From positions 359,876-423,875 of the forward strand of contig PDHQ01000011.1 in assembly GCA_003339415.1 (NCBI GenBank): 64,000 bases of DNA, written 5' to 3'. The stretch is from Ophiocordyceps camponoti-saundersi (nom. inval.) (Eukaryota; Ascomycota; Sordariomycetes; Hypocreales; Ophiocordycipitaceae). The position numbers and the translations under genes were made by a program. Shown piece by piece: positions 9,998-20,119 of this stretch (its first letter is position 1; each line of letters starts with the position of its first letter). The notes beneath the pieces are model-generated. The model searched no databases. It saw only the letters and a list, made by a program, of their open reading frames with translations, and was not told the DNA's origin.

Positions 9998-12805
9998 TTT
10001 GGAAAACCAAAGAGAGAGAGGATATGAGTGACGTGTAGTGAGCAAGAGAGTATCCTTCTTTCTGTTCTTCTTCTTCCACTTCTTCTGGGGAGAAGAAGGG
10101 AAGATTTAGCAAACGGCCTCGGGACGCTGTGAAGAGGGCATCGTGAGTTAGAAGGAAGACGGAAAGAAAAGAAAGACTTGTTGGAAGGGAAAGATGCATA
10201 CAGAGAGAGAAAGAGAGTCTCTCGCAAAGGCGGTGAAGTCGATAGCAAAGCAAGAAGGAAGAAGATGGTGAAGATGAAGAAGAAGAAGAAGAAGAAGAGG
10301 AGGAGGAAGAAGGAAAATGTGGACGAAAGACGGTAACGGGAGAGGGAGAAGAGAAGAGAAGGAGAGAGAAGGTTGAAGAGATGAAAGGGAAGAAAGATTT
10401 TCCCGAAAGGAAATTAGAGAGGAAAGGAGGAAAATATTTTGGTGGGAGAGAAATAGAGATAGAGAGGGTTGTGTGTTGGGAAACGCACAGAATCACAGGG
10501 TATGCTGAGCCCTGGCTGGCCACCAGGTAGCGGAGTCTTGGGGCGCACCGCTAGGGCAGAGAAGGGGGGAAAGAAGAGACGGTGATTTTGCAGGGGTGAG
10601 GATGAAAGGTCACGGGGGAGATGGGATGGATGGAGGAGGTAAACGGAGAGGATGGGGGGTTGTGGTGAAGATTTCAAAGGAAGAAGGGGGGGGGGATGGG
10701 AGGGAGAAGGCGATGGCGATGATGATGATGATGACGAAGCAAGTCTCTCTTGTCGTCTCGGTATTTCCTGTTGATGGAATAGATGTTTCTTAATGCGAGC
10801 TACTGTCTTGATGCTACTCTGAGGTCATCGTCGTCGTCGTCGTCCTCCTCCCCCCTCGACGCAGGTGCGGCCTCCTCCTCACCGCCACCATCACCGACCT
10901 TTTGGACCATCAACTATCAGCGTCCTTTTCTGCCTCTCTCTAAGCCCGTATAAAGACTTTGCTATTCTTCCGGTTGAATAGGTATAAAAGCAAACAAGAG
11001 AAGCAATACGACATCCAAGGAGAAGAAGGGAAAAGAAAAAACAACATCGCCGCCTTGGGTGGTCTCGACGGCGAGGAGCGCACTGACGGTCAGAGGCTGT
11101 GTATGTCTCTAACCAACCTACCTATTCACCTACCTAGGTACCTACAAAGAAGGGCTTCGACCTCGTTGCGAAGCCAGCATCTTCTCTGCCTGCCCACCTA
11201 CATACCTATGACCTAGACGTATAGCGACGCCAGCATCGATCGTGCGTCTCTCGCCCGCCGGGTCGAGAGCATCAACATGGGAATCCCCGTGTTTCAAAGT
11301 CAGCAACCCTTCTGGAAATCCAGCATGGCCATTCCATGACATGTACATAGCGAGGGTGTGAATGCGGTGCAACGGAAATGAATGGCGATGCTGCAGCCTT
11401 GTTTATCTTATCAGATGGACTTTTAGGGGGGGCGGGACTTTGTTTTCCCCGCTGACCATGAACTGGCGATGGTGATACCCGACCAGTTCGACAGCACATG
11501 GGAGGGAGTTGCAAGTCAAAGGCTTCTGTTTTCAACCGAGGAGCATGCTATCGTCAACATATGGGTTCAGAGGTTTCCTTCTATTCCATCTCATGTGATG
11601 CCAATCGTCCAACATAGCAGTGAAGCCCTCCAGCTTCCGTCCCGTCGACGACCCAAAGTGCTGTGCGATTGGGGGCGTGGACAAGGTCAACCGAGGCGTT
11701 TAAACATCTCCGGAACCGCCATCCTGCTCAGCCTCGTTCCTCATCCTGCCATGTGCCAAGACACGAGATCTCTCACCAAGTAGTCCCCACCCGAGTTCCG
11801 TCTCCCGGCCTTCTTGACGGTCCCCTATTTGAGTATTGATGCCCACATACATATCCTCGGTAGCTCGTAGGTTCTGAAGCGGTGTCAACTCGACTCAGCC
11901 CGACGCTTTTCTGCTGCGCCACGGCCGCATGGATCAGACAGTTGGCTGTAGCCACGGTTAGAGGTTGTTACGAACCATGAGCCACTCAAAGCGGTGCTCT
12001 CTCCACTTTCGATGGCATAAACCAAGGACGGATCTCCGTGACTGGCATTTACTTTTAAATTAGTTGATATATACGATTAAAGGCTACGGTGAGTCTTTCT
12101 TTCTCCCCCCTGCTATTATTAGAAAGAGAATTGCGCTTTCGTCATCATAACGTTTGCACAAAGGAACAGCCAAGAGTTGGATCACTCTCTTTAACTTTCT
12201 ACATGTCCATGCATCCATACATACGACCTACATACTACATAGTAGTCATGCTCATAGTTTAAGAGTCCCCCGCCCGTTGCTTCGGTAACCTGCCTCTTCG
12301 TTAAGTGGTGTCGTAGACGTAAACCCCCCTGAGGCTTGGACACCCGTCACGGGGCTTAGACGCAGCGGAAGTGAGGCAGTTCCCCTAGGACGCCTTACAT
12401 ACATACATACAGCACCAAACTCCCACGACTAAATAAGCCGTGTGAAGGTTTGAGGGATGCAGGGATCAGTCCAGAGATCCATACAAGGTAAACAAGGATA
12501 CCCCCAATAATCTACCAAGTTACATGCACACTGCGAGCAATGAATCCAAGGGTTTATTTATTTACCGTTCTCTCCCCCCCCCTCCCTCGGTCGAGTTGCC
12601 AAGAGGTTGCTTTCGCCCGCTTCTCTTCTCACATCATGAAAGTCACCAACTAAAGCCAACTTCCATTCATTACATGCTACCAACTATATACATACATACA
12701 TACATCGACACGCGCGTCACTCTTTACCCCATCTCATATGACAACTCGCCCACAAGGTATCGCGAGTGCTTCTGCGACAAGTAGCAGCCTCAAGGATACC
12801 TCGCC
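9998..12805. other. Long intergenic region with strand-asymmetric purine tract
   Basis: No gene is supported in 2.8 kb. About 10,040-10,720 is strongly purine-rich on the plus strand, including GAAGAA and AGAG runs, which would be a pyrimidine-rich leader/promoter for the RRM gene. A ctacctaggtac-type motif is at about 11,115-11,145 and CATA tracts at about 12,399 and 12,690. Promoter of the GH76 gene is at the right end. Confidence 0.55.
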
Positions 12806-14401
12806 ATGATCGCGACCGCCGCGATTCCCTGGATCCTCCTCTTGGGAGCTCGCAGGGTGCTCGCAAGTGGCATCGAGGTTGACTGGAATAGCGATGGTTA
12901 GTGGAAGAAAAGAAGAAAAAAACATGCGCGACGGGCTGTCGTCACCCCTTGACAACCCATCCTCGTCCCTGATGCACGTGTTCACGACTATACAGACTCG
13001 ATAAAAGCAGCCGCGAGTGCTCTAGCCGCCGATCTCATGCCCTATTACGAAGGCAACCTCCCCGGCCACACACCGGGCCTCCTGTTCCTACCGCCGGACC
13101 CGGAACCCTGGTGGTGGGCCGGAGGCGTCCTCTTCGGCATCATGATCGACTACTGGCACTTCACCAAGGACACCAAGTACAACGACGTGGTCAAGGCGGC
13201 CATGGTCCACCAGGCCGGGGAGAACCAAGACTTCCTCACGCCCAACTGGACGGCGCACATGGGCAACGACGACCAGGGTTTCTGGGGCATGTCCGCCATG
13301 CTGGCCGCCGAGACGGGCTTCGACGATCCGGGACCGGACGAGCCTCAGTGGCTGGCGACTGCCCAGGGCGTCTTCAACACCATGGCTTCTCCCGAACGTC
13401 ATGACCAGACTTGCGGCGGCGGCTTGCGGTGGCAGCTTCACTTTTACAGCGTCGGCTACGACTATAAGAACAGCATCTCTAACGGCATCCTCTTCAACCT
13501 CGGGGCGAGGCTGGCGCGGTACACGGGCAACAGCACGTATGAGGAATGGGCCAACAAGATATGGGAGTGGGAGAGAGCCGTGGGCTTCATGACGGACGAA
13601 TATGCCGTCTATGATGGAGGCCATGTCTACAAGAACTGTACGAACATTTCCGATACCCAGTACACCTACAACTCTGCCGTCTGGCTTCAGGGGGCAGCCT
13701 TTCTATACAACCATGTGAGTTCCCCCGGGGTTTCATACAGCATGCGTTGATTGCCCTTTATCGCCCACGTGTGTCTCTTCCCAGGGACTGACGGCGTAAA
13801 CCAACACCCGAAACAGACAAACGGGAGCCCCGAATGGAGGCAGCGAGTACAAGGACTGCTAGACCACATGCTGGTGCAGTTCTTCCCCAAAGACGGCATC
13901 ATCAGCGAGACATCCTGTCAGAACGAAGAGATCAACACCTGCACCCGCGACCGGCTACTACACAAGGGCGTGAGCCTCCGCTGGCTCACCACCATCGCCC
14001 AGGTGGCCCCCTTCACGGCGGAGAAGATAAGGCCGGTGGTGGAGGCGTCGGCCAAGGCGGCTCTGAGTCAGTGCACGGGCGGCGATAACGGTCGTCAGTG
14101 CGGCTTCCAATGGTCTTCGGGAAAATACGACGGCACGACGAACGCGGGCACGCAGATGAGCGCCCTCAGCGCCGTAGTCTCCGTCCTCTATGGGCGAGGA
14201 CACATCACCGCGCCTCTGACTCGCGATACCGGCGGCACCAGCAGGGGGGACTCAGGCGCCGGCTCCAATGCCAATGTGCAGGATCTGAGGGGGCCGAGGG
14301 CGCAGCCTGTTACTACGGCCGATAGAGTGGGAGCCGGCTTCTTGACTCTTGTTTTCCTGGTGAGCTTTGTCGGAGTCGAAGCTTGGATTGTGATGAATTG
14401 A
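12806..14401 (+). CDS. GH76 endo-mannanase-like protein (DCW1/DFG5 type)
   Basis: Cell-surface alpha-1,6-mannanase-family protein thought to transfer GPI-anchored proteins to the wall glucan. Three exons: 12806-12896, 12996-13714, 13817-14401 (introns 99 and 102 bp, donors GTTAGT and GTGAGT) give 464 residues. Signal peptide MIATAAIPWILLLGARRVLA is followed by IEVDWNSDDSIKAAASALAADLMPYY spread over the first splice. The GH76 catalytic Asp pair is in GNDDQGFWGMSAM (about D121-D122); the conserved YAVYDGG...C and QFFPKDGIISETSC segments follow. The second intron is placed so that LYNH joins TNGSPEW, the family pattern. A Gly/Ser stretch and a hydrophobic C-terminus (about 440-464) fit a GPI-attachment signal. 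Function as wall transglycosidase is from the family. Confidence 0.93.
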
Positions 14402-15410
14402 GGCGATTTGATGAGAATGAATGAGTATGAATAGACGTGCATATATTAAACCTGATGATGATGCTGCTTACCCTCCCTCCCTGTCTTCCTCCGGCGCCTC
14501 GGGGAAGACGAAGAGTGACTGCTTGAGTAATAATCTGACGTATCAGAAAAGAATCCGAAAAAGAAGTCGTTCTTTATTCAAGAGAAAGACTCATCAGACG
14601 AGGACTCTCGGACGGACGAGACGACTCTACACGATGGATGGCCCCTTTCAACCCACCCCCTTTGCATCCCTTGCATCTCAGACGGGCATTTATTTCTTCA
14701 TCAAGCCTCTTCTTCAAGGACCAATCCCTATCCATCCCATCCCATCCCATCCAGCCCATCTTCCCCCCCCCCTCAAAGCAAGTGATTACCAAATAACAAC
14801 GTCGTTGGTTTTTCCCCCTTTCGGCTCTAGGCTATTTCTCAACCAATGTCTTTCTCCGCGGATATGCCCCGTGCATCGACGAGGGCCATATCCGTGCATA
14901 CATACATACATACAAAACAGACACGTATGTACATGCATCATCATCAATGGCCTGCCCAATGCTTTGTTTATATCTATTCATCATCCTCTTACGTTGATTC
15001 CCTTCTCTTGCCCACCATCTTCTCCATCTTGTTGGCTCTCTCTCTCTCTCTTCTTCTTCTTCCCTCTTCCCCCATACAGACAACGTAAGCTCGGTTACTG
15101 CTTACCGCTTGTCTTGGCTTTCTCAGTCTTTCTCCGAAGTCCGAATATACGGAGCGCCACTTTGTCTCTTGTCTCTCTCTCTCTCTCTCTGTCTCTCTAA
15201 TCATCTTATTGGGAGCGTCATCCCTGTCCTTCTCTCTTTTTCTCTCTCCGAACAACGGACTTATAGAACGCGTCGTCACTTTCTCTCTCTCTCTCTCTCT
15301 CTCTTCCCCTTCATTCAATCACACCAAACAGAGCCCGTCGTGATCATCTTCCTCTCTCTTTCTTCTACCAAGATCCATCTTCGTCTCCCTCACCCCCTCA
15401 ACCCAAAACA
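14402..15410. other. Intergenic with CT microsatellites, promoter of the HPP gene
   Basis: No gene seen. A CATA tract is at about 14,897 and several CT runs occur at about 15,040-15,056, 15,172-15,198 and 15,281-15,304, the latter two in the probable 5' leader of the HPP gene. Confidence 0.55.
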
Positions 15411-16506
15411 ATGGGCCGCAAGACCTGGAACTTAGACGTCGACCGTCATCTCAACCCTCTACTACCGCCGCCGCCTTGGACCCGGCTGCCGTACCCCCTG
15501 ACGCACTTCCTAGGCTACCGTCGTACGACGCCCTCGGCCAAGGGAAACCTGTTGACCACCTTTTGGGCCTTTCTCGGCATCTTTACCTCCCTATTGCTCA
15601 TCTCGGTCGTGACGCCGCGCGTGCCGTTATTCCGGGCTCACGGCGCCCCCATGATTGTCGGCTCCTTTGTACGTCTTTCCTCGTCTATTCTTCTTCCCTG
15701 TCTCCAATCTTTGAGATTCCCCCTGAGAGCGAGAGTCAAAGTTGCTATCAAGGTATATCAATCAAAGGCAAGAGTCTCTCCGAGAAGCAAGTCGGGACAT
15801 AAATCCGTATCAAGCAAGGGTTTGAATGTTGATGAAGAGAGAGTCTCCAACTCCATAAAAGGGCGCCGCCGCCGTACTCGAATTCTGCACCATCGATTCA
15901 CCGCTCGCTCAACCACGCAACGCCATCGTCGGCCAAATCATTGGCGCCGTAGTCGCCATCGCCATCGGGAAACTGTTCCAGCTAAGCGACCGCTTCGACG
16001 AGGTCCGCTGGGTAGGCGGAGCCCTGGCCTGCGCCTCGGCCACGGCCCTCATGAACCTCACGGGGACGGTTCATCCGCCCGCAGGCGCCACCGCCCTGCT
16101 TGCCGTCGTCGATCCGCGTCTCGTCAGCCTCGGTTGGCTGCTGTTACCCATCGTTCTTCTGGGGTGCGCCCTCATGCTGGCTGTCGCTCTGTTAATTAAT
16201 AATATCGAGCGCCGGTTCCCCCTTTATTGGTGGACCGCTCAGGATTTGTCTCGCCCCTCGGCAGCGCAGAATTATGGTCATGGTGGGAGAAGCAGCAGCG
16301 GCAGCAGCAGCAGCGGCAGCAGCAGCGGCAACAGCGGTGGCGTTGACGACGACGAAGAGACCACCATCGGATGCCCGTCCGTCGCCCACTCCGACAGCTC
16401 CCTGTCCGAGATTGTCGTCCGGCCGGGCCGTATCGTGCTTCCCAAACATGTCATTCTGACGCCCGATGAAGAGCGCACACTACAGTGTATGAGTCGAAGG
16501 CTGTGA
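15411..16506 (+). CDS. HPP-family integral membrane protein
   Basis: Exons 15411-15668 and 15862-16506 (193-bp phase-0 intron, GTACGT...AAG) encode 300 residues. The join restores GSFGAAAVLEFCTIDSPLAQPRN, the HPP-family signature around the first loop, and TVHPPAGATALL carries the His-Pro-Pro motif that names the family. Four membrane spans are visible: about 45-68, 76-92/98-120, 125-145 and 158-185. The family is found in bacteria, fungi and plants; a plastid member has been linked to nitrite transport, but substrate here is unknown. The C-terminal tail has a Ser/Gly low-complexity run encoded by AGC repeats (about 16,290-16,340), probably cytosolic. Confidence 0.9.
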
Positions 16507-17833
16507 TACCATGCATGTAGGTTTGTATCTTAGAGATGGATTCCCCATCTCCGATATCTCTGTTGAACATAATTAGCTTTGGAGTTGGATAATAAAGACA
16601 ACCTTTCACCTCTCCGTCTCACCCACCTTGCCTCGATCCACACGGCAGAAGTCTGTATGTAATTCGCAATGGGCCCCTCCGCGGCTACAAGCTGGAGACT
16701 CTCCTCAGCTCTCGTCATCTGGCCGACTCCTCCCTTCAGTCCCGCAATCAGAACCCCTCTTGGTTGTGATGCTCCTGCAAAGCTTAACCCTGGTCCTCTC
16801 CCTCTTCCCCCTCCTCCCCCCCCTCTTCCCCCTCCTCCTCCCCCTCTTCCCCCTCTTCCCCTCCCCTTCTCTGAGTGTATGTGTGTAGTATGTCAAAGTC
16901 TCAAGCGCGCCTTTGTCGATCGAATCCCCAACCGCGACGAGAAACGTGACCCCATCTGCATGGATAATCGCCTCGCTCATTACCCCGGAGCTTACCCAAC
17001 AGCAGTTGACCGCAAAGTGTAGATCTCAATGAACTGCGCCCTCCACCCGCGCTAGACACCACGTGGGGATTGGGCATCTTTGACGACACTTCACCCCATA
17101 CTGGTCATCTCTGACATAAGAGGCGTCTCCTTTGACTTGGGAGGTGGGGGAGGAAGAAGCAGGGGGGTGGCGTGGGAGGTAATATCAATGTGCCTCCCCT
17201 GGCTGTGGCCATGTCTCACCTTGAACTTGCCGGGCGGATTGCACTGTTGGCCGCTGATGGTGGTGACTGGCAGAAGCCAACGAGGAGTTAGTCGTCGGAA
17301 GAAGCCGACAAGACAAAGACTTGTGCCTTGACTAAGGCCGACCGCGCAGAGGGACAAATCTCCAGGTCGCGCTCGACAGCGACAAAGCCATGGACAAGTG
17401 AGCCAGATTGGAGCCAGGCAGGCGAAATCAATCCTGACGAAGCCCGGGGCGGTTCATGGCGCCAAATTCTCATCACCATCCACGTCAACGGCTGGCGGAG
17501 ACAAGACGATATCATGGGTGTGCCAATCGTCGATGCACCCCGATCGGCGATACCTTGCAGTCTCGTGCGGTCAAGTCCCAGACAGCTCTAGATGAGCTGC
17601 ATGTCTTAGAGTAAGCCATCTTCCCCCCCTCTCCCAAAGATCGAGGAACCTCCGATCACACAGACTGGCCCGTGACACGGTGAGAACCGAAGACAGGCGA
17701 GAACATGTCGAGGATGACTGACAGAAACATGACGGGCATTTCCTCGAAACCGCATGGCATCGACTTATGTGAACAACCGGCAAACGAGCACGTGGACCCC
17801 TCATCGCCGGAGGGGCTGAATGAGACAGAGGAA
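16507..17833. other. Intergenic, no gene seen
   Basis: 1.3 kb without a supported gene. A CCTCTTCCCC-type polypyrimidine tract occupies about 16,793-16,866. The right end is the 3' side of the PIP-kinase-like gene. Confidence 0.55.
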
Positions 17834-18958
17834 CTAAGACGCTTCTGCCGCGACAGATGCTTCTCGACCCGGCGTAAGCTCACCGGCCTCATCCGAACTG
17901 GATAGCTGCGGCTCACGGCTCGACACAAGCTTGTTCACCATTCTCAAGAACCGCTCTCTATACTCGGCTGGCTCCGCCGTGATGCTCATCGGGCCCTTTC
18001 TCGCCAGCAGATTGAAAGCACCGACAAGACCCGTCATGGCCTTTGCGCGCATCTTTTTCTTGGCCCAGAAAAAGTCGAGGACGACGGCGCGGTAGGTCCA
18101 TCGACCGTCTGTCGAGGCGACGCCTGTGCGCCAAGAGCTTTGGGCAGCGTGCAAATCGGTAAAGGGCGAGTCGGTGGCGGGGAAGCGCACGAAGAAGAGC
18201 GAGTAGTCGACGGCGCTCGAGTCGGCTAGAAGGGCGGTGTCGGCCTCGAGGAGCGTGACGAGGTTGCGCTTGGCCTCGGAGGATACGCATACCTCGCCGG
18301 GGAATTTGTCGACGAGGCGATCCTTGACGCTGGCGGGCGCCAGCCTACCGTCGGCAATGTCTCGTTCGGGGAAGAAGTAGTCGTCAGGTTTCAAGTCGTA
18401 CGTCTCGGCATCGCCATGGTCACCGTCAAGATGAAGCAGATTCTCCATGATGATATGATGCGTCGGCGCCGACCCCACGATACCGCCCAGTGTAATGTGC
18501 GGGCAAAACACCAAGTCTGTAATACGCACAAGTAGGCTACCGGGACATTCCGTCATGTGAGCCGAGTAGGCGTCGAGCAAGTCGTGGGTGAAGAATTCGT
18601 ACTCGAAACGTCGTGGGAGAGACTTGACAAGGAAGCAGCCGTCGGCAGTGGAGAAGAATGTCGAACCGCTATAGCCCAAGTCGCCGACGGGCACGAGCTG
18701 CTGCGACGCATCGTCACTGCGGCTGGCCGAGTTTCGGAACGAGTCACTATAGGCCTCTTCGTCGAGCTGCCAGACGTCTTGGCGCAGACGAAGGAAATCG
18801 GCGGGCCGATATCGCGCCAGGTTCAGCCTATAGAATGCGGCGAACGCGGCGACGGCGTGGATGCAGGGGCCGAGACATCCCGGCTGCCGCTCTCCGGTCG
18901 CGGGCTGCGCAATAGCGTCGGCGATGCTGGCGGAGATGCGACGCGATCGAATCTTCAT
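17834..18958 (-). CDS. PIP-kinase-like (PIPK core) protein
   Basis: Uninterrupted frame of 374 residues. The N-terminus (about 1-60) is followed by a PIPK-type catalytic fold: GDLGYSGSTFFST (glycine-loop region), FLVKSLPRRFEYEFF (lysine strand), LLVRITDLV, HHIIMENLL (hinge), ETYDLKPDDYFFPERD, DYSLFFVRFP and YRAVVLDFFWAKKKMRAKAMTGL. This order is that of phosphatidylinositol-phosphate kinases, but the protein is a compact stand-alone core much shorter than MSS4- or FAB1-type kinases. It matches a family of filamentous fungal proteins usually annotated as PIP5K-core or SAICAR-synthase-like fold. Activity and substrate are not known; the DLKPDD replacing the usual DLKGS suggests altered phosphate handling. 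It lies in tandem with the sulfotransferase-like gene, 282 bp downstream of it. Confidence 0.8.
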   Translation of the reverse strand: MKIRSRRISASIADAIAQPATGERQPGCLGPCIHAVAAFAAFYRLNLARYRPADFLRLRQDVWQLDEEAYSDSFRNSASRSDDASQQLVPVGDLGYSGSTFFSTADGCFLVKSLPRRFEYEFFTHDLLDAYSAHMTECPGSLLVRITDLVFCPHITLGGIVGSAPTHHIIMENLLHLDGDHGDAETYDLKPDDYFFPERDIADGRLAPASVKDRLVDKFPGEVCVSSEAKRNLVTLLEADTALLADSSAVDYSLFFVRFPATDSPFTDLHAAQSSWRTGVASTDGRWTYRAVVLDFFWAKKKMRAKAMTGLVGAFNLLARKGPMSITAEPAEYRERFLRMVNKLVSSREPQLSSSDEAGELTPGREASVAAEAS

Positions 18959-19240
18959 CTTCTGCGGTCCTCGGAGGACAAGGTAGTGTCAGGATGACGA
19001 GCAAGTCGCACCTGTGCCGTAAAAGGAAACGAGCTCTGCTCGTGTCGTCCAGGAAACTCCTACAACTTCGGTCACTACGATATTCCGTCCCGTTTACGCG
19101 TGACGTCAACGGTGTGCTTGTTGTTTTACCACCTTCTGCAAAGGGCCAACTTATGAACGCATTCATACGTCGATATCGATCATGATCAGGAATCAAAAAC
19201 AATTGCTATGTCAAAGAGCTATGTGTGAGAGAGACACAGA

Positions 19241-20119
19241 TTATTCGTACGATTCGTCCCCGAAATTTCTCTTCCACATCGTATAAGCCCCGTAAGCCAC
19301 CACTGACACCATAGCCAACCTGCCAACAAGCATAATGGCATTTTGATTCGCTCGCTTAACTGATCGCTTCATACTGCGAATCATGTTGAGTTGGAAAGTC
19401 TCGCGGTCGTTGATTCGGGGGAATGGAGCTTCAACCAGCTCGCCCGTCCTTGGATCTTTGACCGTAGGGATCGGCACGCCCAAATGCTCGCACAGCGGTT
19501 CCCAGCCATCCTGGATAGTATACTCGAGACATCGCTCGGCAGGAATACGGTCGTGACATTCTTTATACTGGCCTTCGAACCAAGCAATAGCCTTGTCTCT
19601 TTCTTTGCCATGATCGAAGTCGAGGCAATATGTCGTCATAACCTTTAAGAAACGTGTCCAGCTCCGCTGTTGCTCATCCAAGACGTAGCAATAAAGCCGG
19701 ACGAGCCTTGCTGAGAGGGGAATTTCCGTGATCGCCTTATGGACAGTGTGAAGCGCGCTCTCGTACCACTTATTCGGGTCCCGGTTGAGGACAACAACCT
19801 TTGCGTCTGGATATATTTCGGCCAGCTCAGCGCTAAAGAAGGCGGCAGGAACATCGCAGCAAGCCTGGTAGTGGCCGAGTAAACGGTCCCAGTCGGCTCT
19901 GGTAAACGTTCCCTTGCCCGCAAACTTGGCCTCGATAGCACGACTCCACATCTCTGGGTGGTCTATCGGGTTTTGCATTACCGCGTGCATGTGGTAGACG
20001 TCGTGAAAGCCGAGTTGCCAGAGAGCTGACCTCATGCTCATGGTGCCTGTGCGATGAGCACCGACGACGATGACCTTCATGGGGACGACACGGTCCGGGA
20101 CGCCGATGGGTTGCGCCAT
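19241..20119 (-). CDS. Sulfotransferase-like P-loop protein with C-terminal membrane anchor
   Basis: 292 residues from the ATG at 20119; the frame extends four codons upstream but begins there with TTG, so 20119 is the start. The N-terminal strand-loop VIVVGAHRTGTMSMRSAL (about 16-33) is the phosphosulfate-binding P-loop of the fungal/animal sulfotransferase_4 family; VVVLNRDPNKWYES is the matching second substrate-nucleotide motif. Conserved aromatic/acidic residues in the middle fit an all-alpha insertion of the family. A hydrophobic segment near the C-terminus (about 263-283, LVGRLAMVSVVAYGAYTMW) predicts a tail anchor. Substrate unknown. The family is often associated with secondary metabolism or is of unknown role; no cluster is seen here. 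Confidence 0.82.
   Translation of the reverse strand: MAQPIGVPDRVVPMKVIVVGAHRTGTMSMRSALWQLGFHDVYHMHAVMQNPIDHPEMWSRAIEAKFAGKGTFTRADWDRLLGHYQACCDVPAAFFSAELAEIYPDAKVVVLNRDPNKWYESALHTVHKAITEIPLSARLVRLYCYVLDEQQRSWTRFLKVMTTYCLDFDHGKERDKAIAWFEGQYKECHDRIPAERCLEYTIQDGWEPLCEHLGVPIPTVKDPRTGELVEAPFPRINDRETFQLNMIRSMKRSVKRANQNAIMLVGRLAMVSVVAYGAYTMWKRNFGDESYE

Noticed and set aside
11469..11783. 104-codon plus-strand open frame
   Set aside because: No recognisable features, and composition is like the surrounding intergenic DNA.
12250..12370. Possible small structured RNA around cttcggtaacctgcc
   Set aside because: Could not fold it into a tRNA, 5S or snRNA pattern; no conserved boxes seen.
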